Shown here: positions 1 through 8,428 of the stretch, piece by piece
How positions within the stretch are numbered: the first letter of the stretch is position 1
Layout of the letters: each line of letters begins with the position of its first letter
NCBI GenBank assembly: GCA_965248075.1
Contig: CBDFIL010000002.1
Span: 558,001-622,000 of the forward strand
DNA from: VXNE01 sp965248075
Lineage (GTDB): Bacteria; Pseudomonadota; Gammaproteobacteria; Pseudomonadales; Azotimanducaceae
DNA: 64,000 nucleotides
Direction: 5' to 3'
Notes under the pieces: generated by a model
Told to the model about the DNA's origin: nothing
Database searches by the model: none
Seen by the model: the letters and a program-made list of their open reading frames with translations, nothing else
Translations under genes and position numbers: made by a program

Positions 1-2094
1 CCCACGCTGGCGACGCGAGCGACTGCCTGCGGCGCTCTTCTCGGCCGGGGACTCGGCATCGGTGTGCCTGGGCGCCTCGCCCTGCGGTGACCGTCCCCGT
101 GTGTCGGCGCGCTCGCGGCCGCGGCCCTGCGTGCCGCCCTCGGCGCGCTTCGACGAGCTGCCATTGCCGCGGTTCGCCTGGCGCTCGTTGCTTCGACGGG
201 GTCGGTCCCTGCGGTCGCCGTTGTCGCGTCGTTCGCCTCGCTCCTGCCCGCCGGTCCGACGTTCCCCGCGGTTGTCGCTTTGGCCGCCGCGGTCGCGGTC
301 ACGGCGCCCCTGGCGGTTCTCCGGACGCTGACGTTCGCGACCCGAATCCGTGGAACCGACACGGCGCGCCCGCGCGGGTGCTTCCTTCGAGTCGGTGCCG
401 AACAGGTTGTCCAGCGTACGACGCAGCCAACCGGGACGCTGCGGCGTCGGTGCGGGTTGCGCGGGGGCCATGGTTTTGACCGCGGCTTCCTGCGGACGCG
501 GCTTGCGGCCGTTCTCGCGGGCAGACGGCAGCTCGATCTCGTTGACCGCATCGGCCAGCTCGTAACTCAGCACTTCCGTGTCGGCTTCGGCATCGTCCTC
601 GCGGATGCGCTGCACGTCGTAATGGGGGGTTTCCAGGTTGGCGCTCGGAACGATCACCAGATGGGTGTTGGTGCGCTTCTCGATGTCCGCGACGTCGCCC
701 CGTTTCTCGTTCAGCAGGTACGCGGCCACGTCCAGCGGTACCAGCGCGCGCACGATGGAGCTGCGCTCCTTCAAGGACTCTTCTTCCATCACGCGCAGGA
801 TGGACAGAGCAAGGGATCGGATGTCGTGGATGCGCCCCTGGCCGGCGCAGCGGGGACAGATCTCCGTGGTCATCTCCGCCAGCGAAGGCCGCAGGCGCTG
901 CCGCGACATCTCCATCAGACCGAAACGCGAGATGCGACCGATCTGGATGCGCGCCCGATCCGCTGCCACGGCCTCGCGCAGGCGGTTCTCGACGGCGCGC
1001 TGGTCCTTCGTGCTCGACATGTCGATGAAGTCGATGACGATGAGTCCGCCCATGTCCCGCAGGCGGAACTGCCGAGCGATCTCCTCGGCCGCCTCGAGGT
1101 TGGTGGTGAGGGCCGTCTCCTCGATGTCCGCGCCCTTGGTGGCACGGGCCGAGTTGATGTCGATGGCGACGAGCGCTTCCGTGGGATCGATGACGACCGC
1201 GCCGCCCGATGGGAGCTTCACTTCGTGCAGGAATGCGGTCTCGATCTGGCTTTCGATCTGGTACCGGCTGAACAGAGGCACGTCGTCGGAGTAGAACCGG
1301 ATGCGTTCCTGGTAGCTCGGCATGACCTTGTCGATGAACTGCGAGGCCTCGGCGAACGCTTCCTCACTGTCTATGAGCACCTCGCCGATGTCCTGACGCA
1401 GATAGTCACGGATCGCGCGCAGAACGATGTTGTTTTCCTGGTAGATCAGGGCCGGCGCCTTCTGCTCCTTGCCGGCGGCCCGGATGGCTTCCCACAGCTG
1501 CAGCAGGTAGTCGAGGTCCCACTGCAACTCCTCCGCGCTTCGCCCGACGCCCGCCGTCCGGATGATGACGCCCATCCCGTCGGGTATTTCGAGGCCGCTC
1601 AGGGATTCGCGCAGTTGTTCGCGGTCCTCTCCTTCTATCCGGCGGGAGATGCCACCGGCCCGTGGATTGTTGGGCATGAGCACCATGTACCGACCGGCCA
1701 GGCTCAGGAACGTCGTCAACGCGGCGCCCTTGTTGCCGCGTTCTTCCTTGTCGACCTGGACGAGGAATTGCTGGCCGGGGGAAATCAGGTCGGCGATGCT
1801 GGGCGCTCGCGCGCCGTCGCGGGATTGGCCGTCGGTCTGGGGTGTCCTGTCGGATTTGGCGGAGAGCTCCCACGATACTTCCTTCGCGGGGAGAAAGCCG
1901 TGCCGGTCGGAGCCGAACTCGACGAATGCGGCCCCCAGGCTCGGCTCTACGCCGGAGACCTTCGCCTGATAGACGTTGCCTTTCTTTTGTTCGCGCCCGT
2001 GACTCTCGATATCGAAGTCATACAGGCGTTGTCCGTCCACGAGAGCGACGCGCACCTCTTCGGGTTGCGACGCGTTGATGAGCATGCGTTTCAT
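1..2094 (-). CDS. rne: Ribonuclease E, N-terminal 698 residues (3' end outside window)
   Basis: Endoribonuclease that starts mRNA decay and processes rRNA and tRNA precursors. The reading frame is open from the ATG at 2094 to the window edge, so the C-terminus is missing. It opens with MKRMLINASQPEEVRVALVD, the hallmark RNase E N-terminus, followed by the S1 domain. By alignment to E. coli, the catalytic aspartates are D312 (in VAIDINSARATKG) and D355 (in GLIVIDFIDM). The Zn-link CPRC is at 413-416. After about residue 540 the chain becomes Arg/Gly/Gln-rich and low-complexity, as expected of the degradosome-scaffold arm. It is divergent from rluC across a long leader, as in E. coli. The opposite strand also shows a long open frame, which is a high-GC shadow. 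Confidence 0.97.
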   Translation of the reverse strand, partial: MKRMLINASQPEEVRVALVDGQRLYDFDIESHGREQKKGNVYQAKVSGVEPSLGAAFVEFGSDRHGFLPAKEVSWELSAKSDRTPQTDGQSRDGARAPSIADLISPGQQFLVQVDKEERGNKGAALTTFLSLAGRYMVLMPNNPRAGGISRRIEGEDREQLRESLSGLEIPDGMGVIIRTAGVGRSAEELQWDLDYLLQLWEAIRAAGKEQKAPALIYQENNIVLRAIRDYLRQDIGEVLIDSEEAFAEASQFIDKVMPSYQERIRFYSDDVPLFSRYQIESQIETAFLHEVKLPSGGAVVIDPTEALVAIDINSARATKGADIEETALTTNLEAAEEIARQFRLRDMGGLIVIDFIDMSSTKDQRAVENRLREAVAADRARIQIGRISRFGLMEMSRQRLRPSLAEMTTEICPRCAGQGRIHDIRSLALSILRVMEEESLKERSSIVRALVPLDVAAYLLNEKRGDVADIEKRTNTHLVIVPSANLETPHYDVQRIREDDAEADTEVLSYELADAVNEIELPSARENGRKPRPQEAAVKTMAPAQPAPTPQRPGWLRRTLDNLFGTDSKEAPARARRVGSTDSGRERQRPENRQGRRDRDRGGQSDNRGERRTGGQERGERRDNGDRRDRPRRSNERQANRGNGSSSKRAEGGTQGRGRERADTRGRSPQGEAPRHTDAESPAEKSAAGSRSRRQRG

Positions 2095-2719
2095 AGTGCA
2101 GTGATTCCGTCGTTACGGTGCGAAACGCGCTCGAATCCGAAAGTGTCGAGCGGTATGCGGCACGGTCGGAAACCGTGCGCGAATGGCAGTCCTCGCGGGC
2201 CGGCCCGGTCATCGGGCCAGCAAGGCGCGCACAGCGGGTCAAGGGGCGACTCGCTGGACGCCCTCCATCCGCTGCAGGCCATGCGCCCCGTTGGTTCTCG
2301 GGACGTCGGTTGCGAAGAAACTTGTTGGCATACGTGACACCGTACCGCCCCCTTGGCAGGGCGGCCGTGTCGTCGGCGCAATCGTCGGCGCGCTGGCGCT
2401 GGCCGGATGGGCCATGCGCTCGCGCCGCATCGCGCGTACTCCTTCGACGATTCGTGAGCGCGGCTCGTGCCGTCAATCGTTGTGTAGAACTCAAACGTTG
2501 TGTAGAACTCAAAATGCGGGATTCGACTTCCGCAATGCGCGGCCCCGTGAGAGCCGCTGCCTTCGGTCTTGCGAGCTGCGCGTGCTGGATGAGTCGGACC
2601 CGTGACCACAACGCGCCGGACAATACTTGTCCCCCGCCGAAGCGGACGCACTATAGCAGCCATATTTAAGTCTTTCAAACAGTTGGAAATTTCCTGGCGG
2701 AATTCGTATCGTTCGGCGC
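2095..2719. promoter_or_regulatory. rne/rluC divergent intergenic region and probable rne leader
   Basis: 625 bp with no convincing gene. In E. coli the rne mRNA has a leader of several hundred nucleotides that mediates autoregulation, and the spacing here allows the same (inference). The stretch contains an exact 18-bp tandem repeat (2478-2513) and an AT-richer patch near 2655-2710 upstream of rluC that probably holds the rluC promoter. I could not fix -35/-10 boxes with confidence. Confidence 0.5.
2478..2513. repeat. 18-bp perfect tandem repeat in rne leader region
   Basis: The unit CGTTGTGTAGAACTCAAA occurs twice with no gap. On the rne strand each copy reads TTTGAGTTCTACACAACG and offers a TTGAGT hexamer, so duplication could create overlapping -35-like elements for rne. 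This is inference. Confidence 0.8.
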
Positions 2720-3637
2720 ATGCCGGTTACCTACCACACGGTCGCTGACCGCGCCGGGCAGCGGTTGGACAACTTCCTGATTGCCCGTCTCAAACATGTT
2801 GCGCGCAGCCGGGTCTATGCGATGGTCCGCAAGGGAGAGGTGCGCGTGAACGGTGGCCGGGCACGGCCTCGAACCCGGCTCGCGGTGGGGGACGTCGTGC
2901 GCATTCCGCCCGTACGCGAGATGGCGTCGCGTGCCGCGGGCGGGGCGGCGCAGCGGCTCGCACGGGTGCTGCACGGTTCGGTCCTCTACGAGGATGCGCA
3001 CGTGGTAGTGCTCGACAAGCCCACGGGAGTTGCCGTGCACGGGGGCAGCGGCGTGTCGGCCGGCGTGATCGAGGCGCTACGGTCGAGCCACCCGAAGCTG
3101 GACCTCGAGCTCGTGCATCGCCTGGACCGGGACACGTCGGGGTGTCTCGCGATAGCCAAGGACCGAGCCACTCTGCTTGCCCTGCACCGGGCGTTCCGCG
3201 AGGGTGACGTGGAGAAGACCTATGACCTCATCGTTCAGGGTCGCTGGCCGCGCCGATTGTCCACGGTGCGGGATCGATTGCGAAAGTACAGTCTGCCGAA
3301 CGGCGAGCGGCGAGTGCGCCTCGATGCCGGCGGCAGCCCGGCCCGGACGGATTTCGAGATCGTGCAGGCCGGGGACGAATGTACGTGGCTACGGGCTTTT
3401 CCGCGGACCGGGCGGACGCACCAGATTCGCGTGCACGCGGCGTCCCGTGGCCACCCGATACTTGGCGACCGGAAATACGCAGATCGTGGCAACCCGCCGC
3501 CTGGCGTCGGGCGTCTGATGCTGCACGCTTCCGCGCTGACGCTTCCAGTCGAGGGCGTCAAGCGACGCTTTCGCGCCCCGCCCGGCGAGGCGTTCTCCGA
3601 AGTCTGGGCGATGTTTGGGGCGGGCGGAACGCCGTAG
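2720..3637 (+). CDS. rluC: 23S rRNA pseudouridine synthase RluC
   Basis: 305-residue RluA-family pseudouridine synthase. An S4-like RNA-binding domain (about 13-75; QRLDNFLIARL, MVRKGEVRVNG) is followed by the catalytic domain. The family motif HRLDRDTSG is at 133-141 with catalytic D136. RluC modifies U955, U2504 and U2580 of 23S rRNA in E. coli. Position opposite rne matches the enterobacterial rne-rluC arrangement and supports RluC over RluD or RluA. The ATG at 2720 gives the usual N-terminal length. Confidence 0.93.
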   Translation: MPVTYHTVADRAGQRLDNFLIARLKHVARSRVYAMVRKGEVRVNGGRARPRTRLAVGDVVRIPPVREMASRAAGGAAQRLARVLHGSVLYEDAHVVVLDKPTGVAVHGGSGVSAGVIEALRSSHPKLDLELVHRLDRDTSGCLAIAKDRATLLALHRAFREGDVEKTYDLIVQGRWPRRLSTVRDRLRKYSLPNGERRVRLDAGGSPARTDFEIVQAGDECTWLRAFPRTGRTHQIRVHAASRGHPILGDRKYADRGNPPPGVGRLMLHASALTLPVEGVKRRFRAPPGEAFSEVWAMFGAGGTP

Positions 3638-3708
3638 CGGCGTGCAGCAGTCCGTTGCGTCCTGCATCGACACTGGGACATGGTGGATGGGGCAGCCCGT
3701 CCGGGGTC

Positions 3709-4290
3709 TCAGCTGCGGAACAACGGGACGCCTTCGGCGCGCAGCATCTTGCCCAGCTCGATGAGGGGCAACCCGATCAGTGCGGAGGGATCCTTGTTGG
3801 CGACTTCGCGGAACAGCAAGACGCCCCGGCCCTCGGACTTGATGGCGCCGGCGCAGTCGAGCGGCAGCTCGGAGTCCACGTATTGTCGGATCTCCGTGAG
3901 GTCGATGTCTCGGAAGTGGACGTAGGTCTCGTCCACGTAGTCGTGCCGGGCACCGCTCGAGCAGTTCACGACGACCAGGGATGTCAGGAACGTGACGATG
4001 CGGCCCGAGAGTGACGCCAGGGTGGCGACCGCTTGCTCCTGCGTTCCCGGCTTGCCCAGGATGCGCCCCCCGGCTTCGCAAACCTGGTCGGACGCGATGA
4101 CGATGCAACGCGTTCCGGGGGTCACTGCGGCGTCTGCCTTGGCGTGCGCCAGTCGCAACACGAGGTCCCGGGGCGCTTCGCCAGGCCGCCGGGTCTCATC
4201 CACGTTCGGCGCCATGACGTCGAACGAAAGGCCGAGACGCTCAAGCAAACCGCGACGATAGCGAGACGACGAAGCGAGCACGATGCGCAT
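3709..4290 (-). CDS. yceF: Maf-like 7-methyl-GTP pyrophosphatase (YceF type)
   Basis: Nucleotide pyrophosphatase of the Maf/HAM1 fold; the YceF subgroup hydrolyses m7GTP. An upstream in-frame start exists at 4329, but the family begins at MRIVLASSSRYRR, so the ATG at 4290 is chosen (193 aa). Visible motifs are SSSRYRR near the N-terminus, SDQVC (catalytic Asp) and the CAGAIKSEG loop, which is specific to YceF rather than the dTTPase YhdE. It is divergent from yceD-rpmF-plsX, as yceF is in E. coli. Confidence 0.92.
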   Translation of the reverse strand: MRIVLASSSRYRRGLLERLGLSFDVMAPNVDETRRPGEAPRDLVLRLAHAKADAAVTPGTRCIVIASDQVCEAGGRILGKPGTQEQAVATLASLSGRIVTFLTSLVVVNCSSGARHDYVDETYVHFRDIDLTEIRQYVDSELPLDCAGAIKSEGRGVLLFREVANKDPSALIGLPLIELGKMLRAEGVPLFRS

Positions 4291-4437
4291 GGGCGCGGCA
4301 GTTTGTCGGACTTGCGCCCTCCGGGGCAAGTCTTCGATCTGTGACTTCTGTCACTATGGATTCCCGCATGCCTGCGCCGGCTCGCGACAAGCCCGCTACG
4401 CACCCGCTTTTGACACCTCCAGGGGACCGCGCCGATA

Positions 4438-4989
4438 ATGCGCCGCGCCATGGCGACCGGACATCCCCTGCTCGTGGATCCGCGGGAACTCGCGCGCCGT
4501 GGGGCCGTCTGGGTCGGTCGGGTTCCGGCTGCCAGGCTTGCGCGGATGGCGCGCGTGGTGGGGCGAGGCGCGAGCGCCGTCGAGGTCCGGCTGAACTTTG
4601 GCCTGGATGACGAGGGCAGATGCCGCGTCCGCGGATCGGCACGCACCCGGGTCAGGGTCTCCTGCCAGCGTTGCGCCCGCTCCGTGGAGCGCGTGGTGGC
4701 GACCGACATTGACCTGGTCGTGCTGGACTCCGAGGCCGACGCGCGTGCGTTGACACTGCGGTACGACACCTGCGTGCTGGTCGACCGGAAGATCCCGATC
4801 GAGGCGTTGATCGAAGACGACCTGTTGTTGAGTCTGCCGGAGCATGGGTGCGAGCGTCGCGACGAGTGTCCTTTTGCCCCGGCCATGGAGTATCCGCCCT
4901 CCGGCGTGGCCGACGGGACACGGAGCAGTCCGTTCGCCGTCCTCGCCGGGTTGGCTTCGGCTCGGCCCGAGGACGAACGAGATCGCTGA
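4438..4989 (+). CDS. yceD: YceD/DUF177 family protein, large-ribosome assembly
   Basis: 183-residue DUF177 protein, the usual first gene of the yceD-rpmF-plsX operon. The family signature is visible as the SCQRC pair near residue 74 and the acidic IEALIEDDLLLSLPE segment around 122-136. In other bacteria DUF177 proteins are linked to 23S rRNA accumulation. An in-frame ATG at 4450 is an alternative start. It lies 151 bp before rpmF and is presumably cotranscribed with it. Confidence 0.88.
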   Translation: MRRAMATGHPLLVDPRELARRGAVWVGRVPAARLARMARVVGRGASAVEVRLNFGLDDEGRCRVRGSARTRVRVSCQRCARSVERVVATDIDLVVLDSEADARALTLRYDTCVLVDRKIPIEALIEDDLLLSLPEHGCERRDECPFAPAMEYPPSGVADGTRSSPFAVLAGLASARPEDERDR

Positions 4990-5140
4990 GCGAGGTGCCG
5001 GGAAGGACCGGGGGCCGCGCCCGGCGGCGAGGGCCAGATGGCATTGCTGCCTGTGCCCGTGTGCCGCCGGGGGGTGGGGTGGACGAAGTACCGGCGAACG
5101 ATGCATCGCCATGCCGCATCGAATGAGGTAAGTTGAAGAT

Positions 5141-5311
5141 ATGGCCGTACAGAAGAACAAGGGCACGCGTGCGCGTCGCGGCAGTCGTCGCGGGCATGAC
5201 TCGCTCTCGAAACCCACGTTGGCGATCGACCCGACGACCGGTGAAACCCACCGCCGTCACCATTTGACTCCGGACGGGTTCTATCGCGGCCGCAAGGCGG
5301 TCGACGTCTGA
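5141..5311 (+). CDS. rpmF: 50S ribosomal protein L32
   Basis: 56-residue basic ribosomal protein beginning MAVQKNKGTRARRGSRRGHD, the standard bL32 N-terminus. It keeps the SLSKPTLAIDPTTGETH core and the HLTPDGFYRGRKAV end. The Zn-binding cysteines present in some bL32 proteins are absent, as in enterics. A weak purine-rich SD (GAGG) lies about 13 bp upstream. The stop codon is followed almost at once by the first conserved residues of PlsX. Confidence 0.97.
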   Translation: MAVQKNKGTRARRGSRRGHDSLSKPTLAIDPTTGETHRRHHLTPDGFYRGRKAVDV

Positions 5312-5375
5312 CGCCGACGGGTCGCGCATCTATCGCATCGCCGTAGACACGCTGGGCGCGGACGCCGCCCCGCGC

Positions 5376-6314
5376 GTGCTCGCGCTCGGGGCGCTGGACC
5401 TGGCAGCGTCCGCTGGGGTCGCCTTGACCCTCGTCGGAGAAGCGCAGTCGCTCCAACCGCTGGTCGGTCGGGGACCGCATCGCGTGGTCGGTGTCAGCCG
5501 GGCCATCACGAACGACGACTCGGTACGCGACGCCCTGCGTGGCAAGATCGATTCGTCCATGCGGCGCGCGATCTCGCTCGTAGCCCGCGGCGACGCGGAC
5601 GCCGCCGTCAGCGCCGGCAACACCGGAGCGTTGATGGCACTCGCGCGTCACCTGTTGCCGATGCTCCCCGGGATCGACCGCCCGGCCATCGTCAAGCCAT
5701 TCGCCGGCCGCGGCTCCGCGACGTGCTGGGTGCTGGATATCGGCGCCAATCTCTCCTGCTCGGCGGAGCAGTTGCATTGCTTCGCCGCGATGGGGGCGGC
5801 GGTGGCGGAAGCCACGGGCGGTGTCGCGTCGCCCCGCGTCGGTCTCCTCAACGTCGGCGTCGAGCACAGCAAGGGGCCGCCGGAGGTCCGGCGCGCGGCC
5901 GGCCTGATCGCTGCCGACCCGGCCCTGCGTTTCGCGGGCTTCGTGGAGGCGAACGAACTCTTCGACAACAAGGCGGACGTGGTCGTATGTGACGGTTTCG
6001 CCGGGAACGTCGCCCTGAAGGCGACCGAAGGCGCGGCGTCGATGGCGCGTCATCTGCTGCGCAACGAACTGGGCGGCGGGTTCGCGCCGCTCCTGCTGCG
6101 TGGCAAGCTGCGACGACTGGCCGCCGCGTACAATCCCCAGGCATACAACGGCGCGACCTTCGTGGGTCTGCAGGGCGTCGTGGTGAAGAGCCACGGCGCG
6201 GCGGATCGACGGGGCTTCCGGGAGGCGGTCGGACAGGCCGTGCGGGAGTTGGAGGCGGATCTCGTCGGCAGGGTCAGCGCGCGTCTCTCTCACCAGACAC
6301 GGACAACGGGATAG
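5376..6314 (+). CDS. plsX: Phosphate acyltransferase PlsX (start unresolved)
   Basis: Acyl-ACP:phosphate acyltransferase that makes acyl-phosphate for PlsY in phospholipid synthesis. 312 residues from the first accepted start codon (GTG 5376). The conserved PlsX N-terminus (family MxIAxDAMGGDxxP) is encoded just upstream, at 5331-5375, as YRIAVDTLGADAAP in the same frame. No ATG, GTG or TTG lies between that segment and the in-frame stop at 5265. Either a rare start (ATC at 5328 is the best-placed) or a sequence error is involved. Downstream motifs are intact, including SAGNTGALMA, SNVGVEHSKG-like LNVGVEHSKG and CDGFAGNVALK. It ends 6 bp before fabD; fabH, normally between them, is absent. 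Confidence 0.92.
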   Translation: MLALGALDLAASAGVALTLVGEAQSLQPLVGRGPHRVVGVSRAITNDDSVRDALRGKIDSSMRRAISLVARGDADAAVSAGNTGALMALARHLLPMLPGIDRPAIVKPFAGRGSATCWVLDIGANLSCSAEQLHCFAAMGAAVAEATGGVASPRVGLLNVGVEHSKGPPEVRRAAGLIAADPALRFAGFVEANELFDNKADVVVCDGFAGNVALKATEGAASMARHLLRNELGGGFAPLLLRGKLRRLAAAYNPQAYNGATFVGLQGVVVKSHGAADRRGFREAVGQAVRELEADLVGRVSARLSHQTRTTG

Positions 6315-6320
6315 GCAGGC

Positions 6321-7238
6321 ATGAGTCTCGGCTTCGTATTCCCCGGGCAGGGCGCCCAGGCAGTGGGCATGGGCGGTGATTTCCTGGACAGCGATGCCGT
6401 AGTGCGGGCGCGGTTCGAGGAAGCGAACGCGGCGCTCGGGTTCGACCTCGTCTCGATTGTGCTCGAAGGACCGCCCGAGCGCCTGGCCGAGACGGAGGTG
6501 ACACAGCCGGCGCTGCTTACCGTCGGCGTCGCGCTGTGGGACGCCTGGTGCGCGCGCGGCGGGGCCAGGCCGACCCTGCTTGCGGGGCACAGTCTCGGCG
6601 AGTACACGGCGCTTGCGGCTGCGGGTGCTCTGGCATTCGAGGACGCGGTGCGCCTTGTGCACGCCCGGGGCCGGTTCATGCAAGCGGCCGTTCCGGTCGG
6701 GGAGGGCGCCATGGCGGCCATTCTCGGGCTCGACGACGACGTTGTTGCGGGTTGCTGCGCAGGGGCAGATGGCGTCGTGGCGCCAGCGAACCTGAATGCG
6801 CCCGGACAGGTGGTGATCTCGGGCGCCGCCGGCGCCGTCGACCAGGCTGTCGCCGCGTGCAAGGAGGCCGGAGCCCGCCGCGCGGTGCTGCTGAACGTCA
6901 GCGGACCGTTCCACTGCGCGTTGATGCGCCCGGCGGCGGAACGCCTGCGCGCGGCGCTGGACGCCGTCTCCATCCGCACTCCGGAAATCCGCGTCCTGCA
7001 CAACGTCGACGCGGCGGTGGCGAAGAGCGCCGAGGACATTCGCCGCAAGCTCGTCGATCAGCTCGACTCGCCGGTACGCTGGCGCGACTGCATGCAGGCC
7101 ATGCAGGCCGAGGGCGTCGATCGCGTCGTGGAGTGCGGCCCGGGCAATGTACTCGCGGGCCTGGCCCGCCGCATCGACCGGTCGCTCGCGGTCGATGGCA
7201 TCGGCACGCTCGAGGCGATGGCGAGCGCGCTGTCGTGA
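6321..7238 (+). CDS. fabD: Malonyl-CoA:ACP transacylase
   Basis: 305-residue FabD that loads malonate onto ACP. The N-terminal FPGQGAQ is at 7-13. The nucleophile is S91 in GHSLGEY, the general base is H198 in GPFHCALM, and the C-terminal ECGPGNVLAGL is conserved. ATG 6321 lies 6 bp after the plsX stop, and the last 4 bp overlap the fabG GTG start. The position directly after plsX shows that fabH is missing from this operon. Confidence 0.97.
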   Translation: MSLGFVFPGQGAQAVGMGGDFLDSDAVVRARFEEANAALGFDLVSIVLEGPPERLAETEVTQPALLTVGVALWDAWCARGGARPTLLAGHSLGEYTALAAAGALAFEDAVRLVHARGRFMQAAVPVGEGAMAAILGLDDDVVAGCCAGADGVVAPANLNAPGQVVISGAAGAVDQAVAACKEAGARRAVLLNVSGPFHCALMRPAAERLRAALDAVSIRTPEIRVLHNVDAAVAKSAEDIRRKLVDQLDSPVRWRDCMQAMQAEGVDRVVECGPGNVLAGLARRIDRSLAVDGIGTLEAMASALS

Positions 7239-7966
7239 GCGATCCCCGCGTCGCGCTCGTCACGGGCGCCAGTCGGGGCATCGGCCGGGCGGTGGCCGAG
7301 CGGCTCGCCGCCGATGGCCTGCAGGTGGTGGGCACGGCGACCACGGAGGCCGGCGCGCAAGGCATTGCGGCGGCCCTCGGCGAGCGCGGGCACGGCGTCG
7401 TGTTGCGCCTCGAGGAGCCGGCGTCGGTCGAGGAAGCCCTCGGGCGGATCGAGGATTGGCGGGGCCCGCCGCTCGTGCTGGTGAACAACGCGGGCATTGC
7501 GCGGGACGGCTTGCTGATGCGGATGTCTGCGGATGCCTGGGATGCCGTGGTCGGTACCAACCTCGGTGGCGTCTACCGGCTGACGCGCCCCGTGTTGCGC
7601 TCCATGATGCGCGCGCGGTGGGGCCGTATCGTGAACCTCAGCTCCGTCGTGGGTCGTATGGGGAACGCGGGACAGACGAACTACGCCGCCGCGAAGGCCG
7701 GCATCGAAGGGTTCACGCGCGCCCTGGCACGAGAAGTCGGCTCCCGCGGGATCACCGTGAACGCGGTGGCGCCGGGCTTCATCGATACGGACATGACCTC
7801 CGCGCTGGCCCAGGCGCAGCGCGACGCCATGGTCGAGGGTATCCCCCTCGGCCGGATGGGAACGCCGGAGGACGTCGCGGCGGTCGTCTCGTTCCTCGTC
7901 GGGGAAGATGCGGCCTACATCACCGGCGAGACCGTGCACGTCAACGGCGGATTGCACATGGCCTGA
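7235..7966 (+). CDS. fabG: 3-oxoacyl-ACP reductase FabG
   Basis: NADPH-dependent short-chain reductase of the fatty-acid elongation cycle, 243 aa. The Rossmann motif GASRGIG is at 11-17 and NNAG at 84-87. The catalytic set is S137, Y150 and K154 (YAAAK). The C-terminal half carries NAVAPGFIDTDMT and the ITGETVHVNGGLHM end. The GTG start overlaps the fabD stop by 4 bp (GTGA). The frame stays open upstream into fabD, but that is a shadow. Confidence 0.97.
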   Translation: MSDPRVALVTGASRGIGRAVAERLAADGLQVVGTATTEAGAQGIAAALGERGHGVVLRLEEPASVEEALGRIEDWRGPPLVLVNNAGIARDGLLMRMSADAWDAVVGTNLGGVYRLTRPVLRSMMRARWGRIVNLSSVVGRMGNAGQTNYAAAKAGIEGFTRALAREVGSRGITVNAVAPGFIDTDMTSALAQAQRDAMVEGIPLGRMGTPEDVAAVVSFLVGEDAAYITGETVHVNGGLHMA

Positions 7967-7980
7967 GCCGTGCTTACACT
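7952..7980 (+). promoter_or_regulatory. Putative sigma-70 promoter of acpP
   Basis: TTGCAC (7952-7957) and TACACT (7975-7980) are separated by exactly 17 bp, straddling the fabG stop. Many bacteria express acpP from its own strong promoter in this position. The match is moderate (3/6 and 4/6). Confidence 0.45.
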
Positions 7981-8015
7981 AGGCGCCGCTTCGCGGGGGA
8001 AGGATCGACAAGAAC

Positions 8016-8249
8016 ATGAGCAGTGTTGAGGAACGGGTCAAGAAGCTCATCTGCGAGCAGTTGGGCGTCAAGGAAGATCAGGTCAAGAACGACGCGTCGT
8101 TCGTGGAAGACCTCGGCGCCGATTCGCTGGATACGGTTGAGTTGGTCATGGCCCTCGAAGAAGAGTTCGAGACCGAAATCCCCGACGAGGAGGCCGAGAA
8201 GATCACCACCGTCAAGGAGGCGATCGACTACATCCTCGCCAATCAGTAA
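8016..8249 (+). CDS. acpP: Acyl carrier protein
   Basis: 77-residue acidic ACP. The phosphopantetheine attachment site is S37 in the canonical GADSLDTVELVMALEEEF helix. The sequence is almost the textbook gammaproteobacterial AcpP. It lies 49 bp after fabG, with GGGGGAAGG-type purine-rich sequence upstream, and is followed by a 179-bp gap before fabF in which I recognise nothing specific. Confidence 0.98.
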   Translation: MSSVEERVKKLICEQLGVKEDQVKNDASFVEDLGADSLDTVELVMALEEEFETEIPDEEAEKITTVKEAIDYILANQ

Positions 8250-8428
8250 CTCCGGCACCCCTCACGTCGGCTGTCCGAAACCTCACCGAGATCGACCCAT
8301 GCCTGGAGCCGGGAGCAACGTACTGCGCTCGACTGGCGTCGGGCGCGACCGGATTGCGGCGGGACGCCGGATGCCCCGCGCCGGCGTTGACTCGCTGACG
8401 AATTGCCAGGACCGCGACAGGTAAGCCC

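Noticed and set aside
280..2337. Long plus-strand open frame (685 codons) opposite rne
   Set aside because: Opposite strand encodes textbook RNase E; the plus-strand translation has no family motifs and is a high-GC shadow.
4122..7001. Minus-strand open frame of 959 codons under yceD-plsX-fabD
   Set aside because: Runs antisense to four well-conserved genes with clear motifs and shows low-complexity Arg/His-rich translation only.
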